Program-made: the position numbers and the translations under genes
In this document: one piece after another, positions 40,881 to 53,809 of the stretch
How the letters are laid out: each line of letters begins with the position of its first letter
How positions within the stretch are numbered: position 1 is the first letter of the stretch
The notes under the pieces: model-generated
Databases searched by the model: none
What the model was told of the DNA's origin: nothing
What the model saw: the letters and a program-made list of their open reading frames with translations, nothing else
Assembly: GCA_013400115.1 (NCBI GenBank)
Contig: VXBP01002815.1
Location: forward strand, 868,001 to 932,000
DNA from: Rhinopomastus cyanomelas
Lineage: Eukaryota > Chordata > Aves > Bucerotiformes > Rhinopomastidae
DNA length: 64,000 nucleotides
Direction: 5' to 3'

Positions 40881-42979
40881 TGGAAAAAGCCAAGAAATAA
40901 AGATGCTGGCAGCAGCTGCTGGGTAAACACTGTGGCTTTCTCTTGTGAAAGACTGGGATGCTCCAGTAGACTTTGGAGAGGATCCACGCAAACTTGCAAC
41001 CAGGGAGGAAACATTAAACGCAGTCTTCATGCAACAGACCAGTTTGCTCAGTGAATGGTAAATGTTACTGGAATTTTAATTGAGATGTTAAAAGCCAAAA
41101 GCCTTCAAACTGTCTTACAAACGTGATAATCTCTCAGTTCATGATCAAGCAGAGAAGATCTAATCACCAGTTGCACTGCAGTTTGGACATGAAGTGCATT
41201 TGGTGTAACCTTTAGAAAAAGAGCTGAAGTAACCGTTGGGTGTTTTCAACGTTTGCTCAGCATTCACAGAGCTAAAAGGTTTCTTTAGGGGTGTTTTAAA
41301 CTCTGGTGGAACTCACTTCTGTGTTCAAACACATGAGACGTGTGTAACAACTTATTAAGCGTGCTCAGACTGATTTCAAGTACGGGCACAGCTAGATTAG
41401 AAATGTTTACACACACACAGAGCTGTAAAAAATGAAGTGGAAAGAATCCATTAAGTGCTAATGACGACCATATATGTACTACTAGCAGAGAGCTTTTTCT
41501 GGACTCAAATGGAAGAAAACTCTTATCCCATTTTAAACAGCACCCCTATGTTAAATTTACTCCGCGGTGCCTAAATTACAACCTAAGGAAAACTTGTTGG
41601 CAACCAGCCAGCTCTCTGGAGGCCATCGAGGATCCTGTCCTCGGTTACGCTGAAGCCGTGTTCCTCCCCTAAACTGCAAACTGCTGGGCTGGCTACCAGA
41701 CGTGGGCAAATAACAAGTATCTTTGTGTAAGGCCAAACTGGCCCAGGAGACCACGACAAGCACATCCAGTAACACTAAACTTCACCCAGACAAATTCACC
41801 GAGGCAGCAATTACTACAAATAACATCACATGCACACGGCTGCAGATGCTGGTACCCTTCCGACAAAACCACAACGTTACAGCCTTTCGGTCGACGTTTC
41901 TGATAGATTTCCAGTGAGATTCGACAAATTTCTCTTTCCTCTTGGGTTGCTGAACGGACTCACTGAAGCAGACAACATCACAAAGCAACATCCGACCCAG
42001 CACTGGAGATAACACAGGTTTTGCAGCACTGATGTAACAGGAATAGTCTCTTCACTGTGTGCTCAGCAGCGACAGCGGACAACACACAGAGCGCTCCCAG
42101 GTCTTGGTGTCATCAATAATGAGCTGTGACCCCCCCCATGTGTTTGTATGAAATGTCCACAGGCTTTACCCTCTAGTAAAGTATTAACTGCATCCCCCAT
42201 AGATCATTAAGCCTATGAAATCATGGTACTCACTAACCATCATCATTCCTGGAGCCCAAATATTTGGCAAAAGATTCTGAAGGAAGAGAGGTGTTGAGAA
42301 TCAAAGGTCAGAGAAGACCTTTATGTTTAACTAAAGTTGGTGTGAAAACCTCCAGCCAACAGTTTGGCAGCAGCCTGATGGGGTACAGGGCATATCCCCT
42401 GTTCTGTTAAACAGCATTTTAAACAGACAGGCAGGAGGTTCTCCTTTTGCTGGCGAGAAGCAGAAGTGAGAGGGCGATACAGGGAGAGAATCCTGGCTAC
42501 AGAAGCAGAGAGAAAGGAGGTTTTATCACTCTTTGGATGTGTGCCACAGAGACCAATTATGCACATTTGACAGCAAGCATTATAATTCCAGAGTCCTTGA
42601 GCAAATCACAAGCAGAAAGGTTACCTTCCTGAAAATGTTCATTGCCATTAAATAACTGACCCAGATTGGAGGATGAAGGCAGCACTTAAGAGACAGTTTG
42701 GGGGAAGGGAGAGGAATCTTACTACGTGTGTAACTGAGAAAACCCCATCATTTGCTCTGAAAAAGGAATTGCAGATTAGCTGCAGATAGTCTATTCTCAG
42801 CAAAGCAGACAGTGTTCTGAAAATACAGATCCTACACACAGCAGCAACGAGACAGCCAAGACAAAAAGAATGTCTTGCTGATACCACTGACAAAACTTGG
42901 CTAATCTTGGTCAGCTTTATGGTTTTGCCCTCTGGCTGGAGAATCATAAGACCTGGTCCCATACTCCCTGTTCACAAAT
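40881..42979. other. Noncoding stretch
   Basis: No gene or repeat recognised. Confidence 0.6.
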
Positions 42980-43115
42980 TCACAGAATCACAGAACATTG
43001 GGGTTTGGAAGGGACCTTGGAAGACCAATCGCCCCACTACAGCAGGATCACCTAGATCCAGTCACACAGGAACATATCCAGGCAGGTTTTAAATGTCTCC
43101 AGAGAAGGAGACTCA
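42980..43115 (-). mobile_element. CR1 3' end, about 135 bp, dominant lineage
   Basis: Begins attcacagaatcacagaaca, with gatcacctagatccagtcac, and stops after aaggagactcaag. Confidence 0.92.
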
Positions 43116-46100
43116 AGTTGAGACCTCTGTGGAGACTCGTTCAAATTTCACCATCAGCTACCCAACCCTAATGACCACATCTGAGCAAAAATTTCAATAC
43201 CAAAGAGAGAGTTGACCAAAAATGTTGGGTGATTCTCTTTACATCTATGTAGAATGTTTGTTTTTCTCCTAATTAAGTTAAGCCTATTTGGAAGTAACAA
43301 TTCACTTAAAAACAAGGAGTCAAACATGTTTCTGTTCTTGGGCTGGCCCTCTCACTATAGGATGGGGAGTTTCCAGGCTCCTCCTGCCTGAGGTTTCTCC
43401 TCTTCCAGACACATGGCTCAAGAAATGAGACACACACCACACAAACACAAACCATTCTGGCTTCAGGTCTCCTGGCAACGGTCACAACCCAACTTTGACG
43501 ATGCCCATTTTTAAGTCAACCATCATGATGAAAAAGAGGGAGGAGGAGAGGCAGAAGTAAGAGGTGTTGTCTCAGCCAGTTTATTTATGAGAGATATCAA
43601 GGCCTTTTGACAAGAACCAGTAACAGGGGCCCAGAAAGCTGGAAAACACGAAGCACAAAGTCATCAGACAAGGTTGGCAGAATGACTACGAGGAGCATGA
43701 GTACTGTTCCCATCACAAGAGGAGTTGAAACAGAGCAAGAAGGAGACTTGTGTGTATGAAATCAACATCTCTTGTTTTATTATTCCAGGCCTGTGACTTT
43801 CCAAGATCCAAAAGACAAAAGTATTTTAATGTACCTGCTTCTGTATTCAGAAGAGAATGCTCACAGCTCAAAGGCCACAGTTTGCTAGCTCTGAATCAGA
43901 AAGGATGTATTATAATTGCAAGCATAAAATTTAAGCTCCTTTCACTCATAAGGAGATGGACAATTTGAGAGAGCAAGATAGATCGCTAAGAGAATTCTCC
44001 CACATAGTAATTCTCTTATTAATTCAGTTGAGTTTAATAAAAGAGCCTTATTCTATCCCCAAAAGCCCATCTCAGAGCATCCCTAGAAATAAATCTTTGG
44101 TCTCAGTGGTCCTGCTTAAGAAGGTGAGGCAGAAAGGCTTCGTCGAAGAAACGCACTTGTTTGTCATATCGGGTTCAATGCTTGCACGTTTAAACAAGGG
44201 GTAGCACCAGATGTTGCCCTTGGATGCAGCTTTGAGCCGTCCTGGTGACTCACCAACATATCTACCATAAAAGACATTTGTTGTTTCCAGGTCCTAGGAG
44301 CAAAATTGCTCCCACTACAGCACTGGAGTTGAGAACCTTTGCCTCTGAGATGTGAAACCCCATCAGGACAAAAGACAACAGCAGTGTCAGACCAGAAGTT
44401 CTGCTCTGGGGCAGAAAGTTGAACGTTGTATTAAGTTTAGTAAAAAGGCTTCTGATCAGCTAGAACAATCGGTACAGTTTTGCAAAGACATTTTGGATGC
44501 CCTCCCTTTTTTAATCCATCTTTGGTCCCACCACTAAGGTCTCACCCTGCTGCAGCTTGTGCAAAGGAAAGGGGAGCTGTGAGGCTGCAATACTTCCTCC
44601 AGCTCCCCTAAGGGTGCTCAGCGGGGATGCTGAGCCAGCACAGAGTAAGGCCACCTGCATCAGTACTTCCTCCCAATGTGAGTGCAACCTCAAGATAAAA
44701 CCAGATAAAGAAACCCAGTGGAGGGTTGTGTTAAGGACTTAGGAAGGAGTGGGATGACAAAAGCCAGGGCAGGCTGTGAGCAGAGAGGGAGGTACGGTGT
44801 GTTACAGGTGTTAGAAAGTTCTGTCTGAGACAGAAACAGAGAGACAGGGTGACAGCGGCTCTTGGCCGTGAATGACTAAATACGAGCCTGAGAGGCGGAA
44901 GGAAGCTGTGCAAGTGTCAAAGCCTTGTACTTTGGGATGCATCCCCAAACCTGCAGATATGCAAATCCTGCCCAGGACATGAGAGGGCAGCCAGGAAAGC
45001 AGCATTTGTGTGCAAGGACAATCCAGTGGAGAGACAACACCTCTGCGTGTGGCAAATGAACTTTGCAGGGCAGCAGTGTGTGCTCCGAGCATGAGAAAGC
45101 GGAAAGAGCAAGGAGTAGGAGCTCGTGTGAGAAGCTGGCAAAGTAATGGGGAAGGGGAGCACAAACCAGAAGGAACTGACAGAAAGGAAGGAGAAAAAGA
45201 TCAAGAACATGAGGGAGGATGTGCAGTCTGTTGCACAGGCTAACAAGAGAAGATGGAGGGAGAGGAACGAACATGGGAAATCGCACAGAAAACACCTTGA
45301 TGTAAAACAGGCATGGAAAGATGGTGGAAAATATAATCAGGAATACATTAGGGACAAGAAAAGGATAAAGGGAGTGATAAAATTTAAAAGACCCAACAAA
45401 CAAAGAGAAAAGAGAAAGATTGTGCTAGCACACAGCAGAAATCCTCAGTGAAGAGATTTAAAGAACAAGCTAGAGCACAAGACGCTATGGGCAGAGCCAG
45501 ATGTTCCCTAGAGACCGGCGCTGATGATCAGTCCTTTCATCTGCCCTCTCCAGACCTCCATTTCAGCTCTCCTTTCAGCTCACACTTTCTTGAAGGACAC
45601 GTTTGCACCTCTAGCTTCAGCCCATTTACCTCCCTGAACCCTGAGCTCCAAGCGCCGGCTCATGCAAAGTGCAAGGAGACCTGGTGAGGGCAAGGCAGGC
45701 TTGAATGCAATCAATTGCAAAGAAACCTGCTCTGGAAAATGGACACAAGAAAGGCAAAAGGTGAAAGTGAACCTGCAGCAGCCAGCAGTGAGATGGAGCT
45801 GATCACAGCTGCTTGCCTTACCTTGGGTGCTCATGGGTGACTGGGCTGTCCTGCCACAGCTGCTGCAGGCTGGGACTCTCTACATCGCCTCCGTGCAAAT
45901 GTCAGTGTCTCTCCAGGAGACCTGGGGAGGTTCTTGGTGCTGTGCAGCTGTTAGGAGGTGAAGGAAACAAAGAGCAAAACCCTCCCTGGCCCCTACAGCG
46001 CCTGAAGTTTTGGGAGATGAGGAACGAAGGAGGCAAGTGCGCTGGTGTCGCAGTGAGCAGGGAGCAAAGTGAGCGCAAAGTAAGAAGTGTGTCAGAGGTT

Positions 46101-48234
46101 GGGAGGGGCAGAGAAGGAAAATGCAAAGATCAGACAGGAAACCAGACTGTAAATCTGCTTGGGGTTTAAAAAAACCACGTTGCTGCTGCTCCCCAGCGAT
46201 ACAGCCCCTTTGCAAATGACTGCACACAGGTGACAGCGGAGCCACCGTAAGCAAATAAAGAGGCACTTGTGCCCCCTGCCCAGGAAGAACATTGGGCAGA
46301 GGCAGCAGCAGCAGCAGCAACCAGCTCAGACAGAAAAGCCAGGCTGTTTCCACCATCTCACTTCTAGTTCTCCACACTCGTAATGTGTGTTTCCCTCAGG
46401 CAAGAGGGGATGTGCTGAATGCCAGCCCTACTGGTGCCGTGCCTCTCCAAACACCAAGCTGCAGCCCTCCCTTCTCAGGGCACAAGCTGGCTAGAAAGAA
46501 GGCAGGAATGAAAAAAAGGGGAAAGGATTGAACAAAATGCCTTTTCAATAACAGCAATTCCAGGCAGAAGGAGTTCTGGGCTTTCCTGAGGTTTCAAAGG
46601 CTTTTCAGGAAGGCAGCTGCTTGTGTAAGAAAGGGAGTCGACAAGGTTTACTTTATGCAAGCATTAGGCTGTTTCACGGTTGAGTGATACTTTAAACACT
46701 GCATTTTCCAAAGGGAGTCTCTGATGACTTAAAGAAGCCACAAGATCCCAGATTGCTCTAGTCCTGGACTCAAGGCATCAGGACACACATGCAAATCCAC
46801 CCATTGGTGGGTCTCACTGAGGACATTAACCTACTAAGCTGCAACTAGTAGAGTCTCCCTTCCCACAGGAAAACCAGTGAAAGTGAAGCCAGTCAGGTCT
46901 TCCCCTTACTGTTATCCCAGTGCCACTGGACCAGTGGTCACCACCGTCATCAGTCCTTCGGTGCTGCTGCCATCTCGCTCCACTCGCAGTCCTCCCTAGG
47001 GTTTACCCTTTGTGTTGGGGAAACACACCCAAGTGAAGCCTCCCTGGAGTCAGCAATAGCAGCTGAATATGTGACAGTCAGAGGAAAGACCCCTCGAAGG
47101 AGGAGGTACTTGTGTGCAGTAGGGGTGCAGGACGATAGGAATGGAGTAGGAGAACAAGAAAGGAAAAGCAGTTGTTGGAGAATGAAGGAAAACCCAACGA
47201 ATGGAAAGCAAGGACAAAACCACGGTGGAAAAGCTATCAAAGGATGCAGCAGCATCCAGGGTGGCAGAGTGGAGGAACTGAGGTGAAAAAGTGAAAGGAA
47301 GAAATGGAAGGGAGAACATACACGGCTCAAACGCTGGTGTGGTAACCCTCAAAGGTGTCCTCACCAGACTGAAAACCTGAACCCTGTGGAAATCATGAGG
47401 GAGCAGCACGTGTAGGGTGGCTCTGCTCCAGTTCTCCCCTATCAGTCCTCTAATTTCACATGGTTGCCCTTGTACCTGGATCAGGGAGTGCTCCAGTGTA
47501 GCTATGGGGACAACACTGAAAGGGGTTCTGGAAGGGATCCCAGCTCTCTAAATCAGGAGCTCAGACTAAGGAAGGCAGGAATTTCTGTCTCCCACTGAGC
47601 AGCAACAGAACATGCTGCGTCCCCACCAACCTTTCTCCCCGTGAGGGCTATACCACTACGCACGACACATGGTTTTGTGCAAGTTCACCAACATTTGCCC
47701 CCAAACAAACTTGTGAACTGAGTGCAACGAGGTGCAGGACAGCTTCGTGCTTCGAGCAGCCAAAACCTATCGATAGGAACAGGTTCTGTAGTGCCTGGAT
47801 AGGGAAAGGCAGAGATACTTGGGAGAAGAACTGTGCACTGCTGCTGTCAGAGCCATGGCCTATGATTATCTCATCCAAACCAGTAGAATTTATTTCCGAG
47901 CCCAAAACTTTCTACTGCTTTCACAGAGGAAGCTGCTCTGTGCTTGCACACAGGAACCGTTTTAATCACAACTGGAGAAACTAACTCTGCTGGCAGGAGG
48001 CTTTGTGGCTTCACTTCGATTTAAAAACCACAGATCTTCTACGCACAGCTCTGAAGCTGAAAGCACAAACGTGCTAGAAGTTAAAACTCACTAAGTCCCA
48101 TTAAGGCTTTAAGGCTCTGCCCTTCATCTCTTCAGCACGTTGGGTATCAGAGTAGACTAGAAAACTGCTCTCCAGAGCCATGCAAGGTGATTGGTGTCAC
48201 TGGTTCCTGTTTCTGCTCTTGTTTTGCATAATGT
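43116..48234. other. Noncoding stretch with purine-rich blocks
   Basis: No gene recognised and no CR1 copy in about 5 kb. The plus strand is purine-rich at about 45085-45440 and 47120-47320, creating long antisense Leu/Ser/Phe-rich open frames that look like composition artefacts. A short CAG repeat (about six units) is at 46302-46319. Confidence 0.6.
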
Positions 48235-48238
48235 TGTG

Positions 48239-48292
48239 GTGTGCAAACAGCTTTGTAGTGTGCAAACAGCTTTGTAGTGTGCAAACAGCTTT
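48239..48292 (+). repeat. 19-bp tandem repeat, 2.8 copies
   Basis: Unit gtgtgcaaacagctttgta, two perfect copies and a third of 16 bases. Confidence 0.95.
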
Positions 48293-48474
48293 CAAAAAGT
48301 GAAATCAGTGTTTAAAAGAAGATCCCACATTTCCCTGGGTGTAAATGGATGCCCTAGAGATGAAGCAGTCACCCGGTGAAGCCCAAGCAGCTTTAAGGTA
48401 TCTACCACTGAAACTCAAAGGACCTAAAGTTCTCCTACTCAAAGAAGCCTTTACTGGCAAACTGAGATTAGCTG

Positions 48475-48565
48475 AGCGGGTCCTGCTCTGGTGGGGGGAT
48501 TGGACTAGGGGATTTTTCAAGGTCCCTTCCAATCCCTAATGTTGTGTGCTTCTGTGCTTCTGTGA
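48475..48565 (+). mobile_element. CR1 3' end, about 90 bp, dominant lineage
   Basis: tcctgctctggtggggggat through tgtgcttctgtgatcc. The tail octamer is mutated to cttctgtg repeats. Confidence 0.88.
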
Positions 48566-48814
48566 TCCAGTCCCCAAGCCACCACATGTAACTGAGCAGC
48601 AACTTTCTTTTACAAGAATTTACAATCTTAATCCCAGTTTTCAGTTTTAAAAAGTTCTCTCAGGCTATAAATGTCTCAAGTTATAAAGATGTTATCGCTG
48701 AGGTTGCAGTTCCTTGAGGCTGTTATACTGAAGCAATGTGTTCCTCACAGTGTAATTGCAGAAAATATTGATGTTCTGTTAGGCAACCAAAAACCTTGAG
48801 AAAGCAAGAAATTT

Positions 48815-48850
48815 TCCTTTTTTTTTCTTTTTCTGTTTTTTTTTTTTTGT
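48815..48850 (+). repeat. T-rich low-complexity tract
   Basis: Runs of T interrupted by C and G. Confidence 0.85.
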
Positions 48851-48902
48851 AAGAAAATCAAATTTCTCAAAGAAATACTGGTCTCTGTCATTTATTTCTT
48901 AG

Positions 48903-49325
48903 TTTCATAGAATCATGGAATCATTCAGGTTAGAAAAGACCCTTGGAATCATTAAGTCCAACCATTTACCCTATTCTACAAGGTCACCCCTAAAACAAAT
49001 TCCCCAAAACCACGTCTAAGAGTCGTTTAAACACATCCAGGGATGGAGACTCAACCACCACCCATCCCAGTGCCTGACCTCTCTCTCTGGGAAGAATTTT
49101 TTCCTGATGTCCAGTCTAACCCTCCCCTGTTGGAGATTGAAGCCCTTCCCTCTGGTTCTGTTGCTCAATTACCTGTGGGAAGAGCCCAGCACCAACATCT
49201 CTACAGTGTCCTTTCAGATAGTTGTAGAGAGCAATGAGGTCTCCCCTCAGCCTCCTCTTCCTCAAACTAAACAAGCCCAACTCTCTCAATCTCTCTTCGT
49301 ATGATTTATTGTCCAAGCCCTTAAC
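48903..49325 (-). mobile_element. CR1 LINE fragment, second lineage
   Basis: Begins ttcatagaatcatggaatca. Minus-strand ORF2 remnant with RLRELGLFSLRKRRLRGDLI. Confidence 0.93.
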
Positions 49326-49890
49326 CAGCTTCGTTGGCCTTTGTTTATAACCAGAAATATCCACTGGAACTTTCAGTTTAGCTAGCTGCCCTCCTAAGGG
49401 GCTGCAAGACTTCCTTCAGTTTTCCTTTTGGTTTTTCATTTGTTATCGCTTCTCATTCTGCATCATCTGAGCTCTGATGGCAAATCCTGAGTAACAAGTG
49501 CACCTTAAGCCCTCTGATGTTGCTGTACCATCCCTTCCTCCAGGCTTTTATTTTGGGATCCTTGCATTAAAAATGCAGCAAAATGTCAAGGTTATTCTAT
49601 TAGGGTGCCCAGACAGTGGAGAAGCCTTGGCATGTTTGATATTGCTCCACATTCTTAATGGCCTCCTAAGGATTCTGCTCACAGTGTCTTTTGCATCATT
49701 ACATTGTTATTTGGGTCTGTAGAGAAAGCTTTTCTTTCTGCTGTCTCACAGGAATGATGTAAAATTTATCCAGTGGGAATTTCTCCTTGTGCACTACGAC
49801 TTCCTATGAGATGCTTTTTACAGAGTTGATTCATCAGCACTCGGGAGGCCAGGTTGTAGCTCAGAAATGAGTCTGCTAGATAGCTCTTTT
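49326..49890. other. Noncoding stretch
   Basis: Nothing recognised between the CR1 and the microsatellite. Confidence 0.6.
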
Positions 49891-50085
49891 CTCTTTCTCT
49901 TCTCTTCTCTTCTCTTCTCTTCTCTTCTCTTCTCTTCTCTTCTCTTCTCTTCTCTTCTCTTCTCTTCTCTTCTCTTCTCTTCTCTTCTCTTCTCTTCTCT
50001 TCTCTTCTCTTCTCTTCTCTTCTCTTCTCTTCTCTTCTCTTCTCTTCTCTTCTCTTCTCTTCTCTTCTCTTCTTTCTCCCCTACT
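49891..50085 (+). repeat. (TCTCT)n pentanucleotide microsatellite
   Basis: Nearly perfect repeat of tctct, about 35 units from 49896 to 50072, with imperfect edges. All pyrimidine on the plus strand and mirror-symmetric, so able in principle to form triplex DNA. It produces artificial repetitive open frames on both strands. Confidence 0.98.
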
Positions 50086-50777
50086 CCTTCCCCTCTCTTC
50101 TCCCAGAAGACCCATCCCAGCCCATGAGAAGAGTGCCCTTGAAAATCTCTGGAGACCAGAAAGACATTTCACAACCTACTGATTTGTGAAGGAATATATT
50201 GCATTTGTCCCACATGCCTGAGCACAGCAGCTCTGTCTATATTGTTAACACAACCCCTCCAACTCTTTGGAGCAAAGAAACAGAAGTATTAAATATTTTC
50301 TACGTTTTACATATTTTATACTATCAGCCCTGCTCAACTATCCTTGGAGACTATCAGTCTTACTTATAGATGCTCTCAATTTATCATTTCTCTCTGGAGA
50401 TCTGACTTTGAGAACAGAAGATTTTCCCTGTTCAATTCACCAGCCTATGGATAAGCAGCTGTTAGTGTTCATCTGCCTTTCCTCAGCATTGACATCAAAA
50501 ATGCCCCTTGATCTTACAAAGTGACACAGGGAGGGTTTCTTCAACACCTTTGGGGGTAATGGTATAAATCCAGCAGGGAAATGTTCTCATCTATAGGTTT
50601 ATGATACAGATTTAGACAGTGCCTCCATCGCCTGAGCTATGAAATGAGATGACAGCCAAACATATATCAGTGGGGAACAGACAGAGTGAAAGTCTCTCTT
50701 TCATTTGACAGCGCTGGGCTTTACGTATTTTTGCACATAATGTAGTCTCTGTTGAGTGCAACTGTGTGATGGGATTT
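50086..50777. other. Noncoding stretch
   Basis: Nothing recognised. Confidence 0.6.
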
Positions 50778-50910
50778 CACAGAATCAGAGAATCACAGAG
50801 TCACAGAACATTAGCAATTGGAAGGGACCTCAAAAGATCATCCAGTCCAATCCCCCTACCACAGCAGGACCACCTATACCAAGTCACAGAGGAACAAATC
50901 CAGGCAGGTT
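50778..50910 (-). mobile_element. CR1 3' end, about 130 bp, dominant lineage
   Basis: Begins cacagaatcagagaatcaca (extended tail) and stops after aacaaatccaggcaggtt. Confidence 0.92.
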
Positions 50911-51773
50911 CAGAGCCCACAGCACAGTAGGTGGTGCCCTGACAAAACAACATTTATTAAAATGTTTTCTAAGTAGATGAGTCAGTCCCACATCTTATCT
51001 TTTGTGTAAAGCACGAGGTCATCTTTCCCCGCTCGTGCAACAGGAGCAGTGTCAGGATGCATTTTGTTTATTAGACTGTGAAGGATTTAACATACCTAGT
51101 CTGAAGTGTAATCTATCAAAACTGAAATTTAGTAGATGCAAAGAGAGGGAAGTTACTTGTTTGTTAGTTTTGAACGGGAAGGTTTCTTGTCTTCTGTCTA
51201 GGTCAACATTTATTCTAATTAAAATATACGTTTATTTTTAATAAAGACAAATGGAAAACAACTGCAGAGTTTTAACCACCTGCATTCCTCAACACTTTTT
51301 CCCTTTTTATTCAGTGCAGCCACTTTGAAAGGTCAGAAGAAGGAAAACTTATGCTAAGTGCAGTGCTCAGAGAGCAATTTGCCTTCCGCAAAACAATACT
51401 AGAGTTAATTAATAATAGAAATAATTAAATCTCTAGAACAAGAGTTATCTATTAATCCATACAGTAGGAATGGTAGTGGACACTTTCCATGGCTTAAATA
51501 TCCAGTGAACACAGCACAGACCTGGAAGTTAAGGATGTTTGAACTAGTTAAAGGTCTTCCACAGACATCCTTTGTGATTCACATCATCTAAGAGTCCTTC
51601 ACTTTCCTCACCTATAGAGAGAACTGTGACATCCTGCTGCTTGAAACTGTCATATGAACGATAGGTGTCAAAACTAGAACAGGAAATCCCACGCGAGCAC
51701 AGCGTAAGGAATGTTGATAGAACAAGAATTGCTATAGACACTCAAAGCATCTACTCTGCCAGAGAACAGAAAC
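50911..51773. other. Noncoding stretch
   Basis: AT-rich; nothing recognised. Confidence 0.6.
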
Positions 51774-52174
51774 TATCTCCTGATGAGGAAAGGCTGAGGG
51801 AGCTGGGTCTCTTGAGCTTAGAAGAAAGGAGACCGAGGGGTGACCTCATTAATGCTGATAAATATGTGAAGGGTGGGTGTCAGGAGGATGGAGCCAGGCT
51901 CTGCTCAGGGGCATCTAATGATGGGACATAGGGCAATGTGTGTGAGCTGGAACAGAGGAGGTTCCACATCAATCTGAGAAGATCCTTCTTCCCAGTGAGG
52001 GTGGCAGAGCCCTGGAAGGGGCTGCCCAGGGGTGTTGTGGAGTCTCCTTCTCTGGAGATGTTTAAAACCTGTCTGGATGTGTTCCTGCACAACTTGGTCT
52101 AGGAGAACCTGCTGTGGATGATTTTTCGAGGTCCCTTCCAATCCCTAATGTTCTGTGATGCCGTGATTCTGTGA
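51774..52174 (+). mobile_element. CR1 LINE fragment, dominant lineage
   Basis: Begins in ORF2 (EERLRELGLLSLEERRPRGD) and ends ttctgtgatgccgtgattct. Followed at 52249-52272 by a lone reverse CR1 tail (atagaatcatagaatcatag). Confidence 0.93.
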
Positions 52175-53374
52175 TCTTCCCCAAGTTGGAAATTGAACCC
52201 ATTGCTAAGGAAAAACACCTCCTCTTTTGCCAAGGCCCCACTGCAGGAATAGAATCATAGAATCATAGAATGTGAGTTGATTCATCACAGAGCAGCAACA
52301 GATACTCTTATGAGACAGGATTTTACCAAAAGGAGTGTGGGCTGAGTTAGTAATTTGGTGGAAAAGCTATGAGAGACCAGTGACCAGACTGACACACCAC
52401 CGTGTCGTTGTGCCTCATTTTTCCTCATTGCTTCTTTAAAATACAGCAAGGTTCAGCCCCATGATAGACAGGAGTGTTCTACTGAAACAGCAGTGAATAT
52501 TTCTGGAGACAGAGGTTGTGAACATAACAGCTTCTGAGTTCCAAGGGAAGGGTAGAAGTGCCTGCTGAAGCTGCAAAGCATCACTTGATCAGAGAGCAGA
52601 GGCAGCAGGTAGTGGAGCAGTTTTGAGTGTTTTTTAACAGCCTGTGACATTGAACTGGACCACACAGCTTCCAGCAGCCCCTTGAGCTTATAAATGTCTT
52701 GATGTTGTATTTGATGACTGTGTGTAATTTCTCCGTGGCTTGTTACTTGTACATTATGTTATCTTCAGATGTATTTGTTCTTCCAAGACCTCATGTTTGT
52801 TTTCCTTTTAACTGTGTAGCATCTGAGGGAAGGATGCTAAGCATGCTTCTAGAAGAGCTCTTGAAGTGCACATAACTAGAAGTCACATATCACTGAAGAT
52901 TTTTCACATGTAAGATGAAACAGCAATAAAACTCTGTGACTGGTATTTATTGATCCATAAATTAATACCTGGGTTTGAATATTTAATAGTTCCCTGTGAA
53001 GCAATGGTATAGATTTCTGAAAGCTGCACGACAGCTCTGTGTTAGAATATTAAATACCTTTACATCTGTACAGAGGTCTTGCATTTCACTTCATCCTGAT
53101 GCTCACGTGCTCCCCCCACACACCATGGGCCATAAACTTTGTAGTAAACAGTGATTCACTTGTCATTCATGGAGTAACTTCTGATCCACCTGATGCAATA
53201 GGATGCAGATACCACATATAAAATAATTAACGAGAGGGAAGAATCTTTAAAGATATGTTGTGTGGGTCTAGATTTTTGGTGTGGACTGATCTCTGAATTG
53301 CAGTAATTATCTGCTTCAGTGGTAAAACACAGAAAGCAAGAGCTGAGCTTAGTGATCCCCTTTCATTCACAGAA
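52175..53374. other. Noncoding stretch
   Basis: Only the short reverse CR1 tail at 52249-52272; otherwise nothing recognised. Confidence 0.6.
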
Positions 53375-53723
53375 GTATCACAGAACATTAGGGATTGGAA
53401 GGGACCTTGAAAGATCATCTAGTCCAGTTCTCCTGCCACAGCAGGATCCCCTAGATCAAGCCACACTGGAACATATCCAGGTGGGTTTTAAACATCTCCA
53501 GAGAAGGAGACTCCACAACCTCCCTGGGCAGCCTGTTCCAGTGCTCTGTCACCCTCACTGTGAAGAAGTTCCTTCTCAAATTGAGCTTTGTTCCAGCTCA
53601 CACCCACTGCCCCTTGTCCTATCATTAGATGCCCCTGAGCAGAGCCTGGCTCCATCCTCCTGACATCCACCCTTCACATATTTATCAACATTAATGAGGT
53701 CACCCCTCAGTCTCCTTTTTTCC
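53375..53723 (-). mobile_element. CR1 LINE fragment, dominant lineage
   Basis: Begins gtatcacagaacattaggga and runs to cccctcagtctcctttttt in ORF2. Confidence 0.93.
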
Positions 53724-53767
53724 TGTGTTATATTTTGTGTGTAGGAGGGAAAGAACATAGAGATGGA

Positions 53768-53809
53768 CACGGTTCCTTCAATCCCTAATGATTCTATGAT
53801 TCTATGATA
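53768..53809 (+). mobile_element. Minimal CR1 3' tail (about 40 bp)
   Basis: ggttccttcaatccctaatg followed by attctatgattctatgat. Only the last 40 or so bases of a CR1 remain. Confidence 0.75.

Noticed and set aside
44876..45403. 175-codon open frame on the minus strand, the longest in the window
   Set aside because: It is antisense to a purine-rich tract, giving a Leu/Ser/Phe/Pro-rich peptide without any recognisable domain; it looks like a composition artefact.
45146..45451. Lys/Arg/Glu-rich 101-codon open frame on the plus strand, at first glance nucleic-acid-binding or gag-like
   Set aside because: Charge comes from the purine-rich tract itself; no zinc knuckle, protease or polymerase nearby and no LTR pair seen.
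46302..46319. CAG trinucleotide run
   Set aside because: Only about six units and not in a coding exon.
49867..50127. Open frames of repeated LLFSS / REEKR over the microsatellite
   Set aside because: Direct translation of the TCTCT repeat; not a gene.
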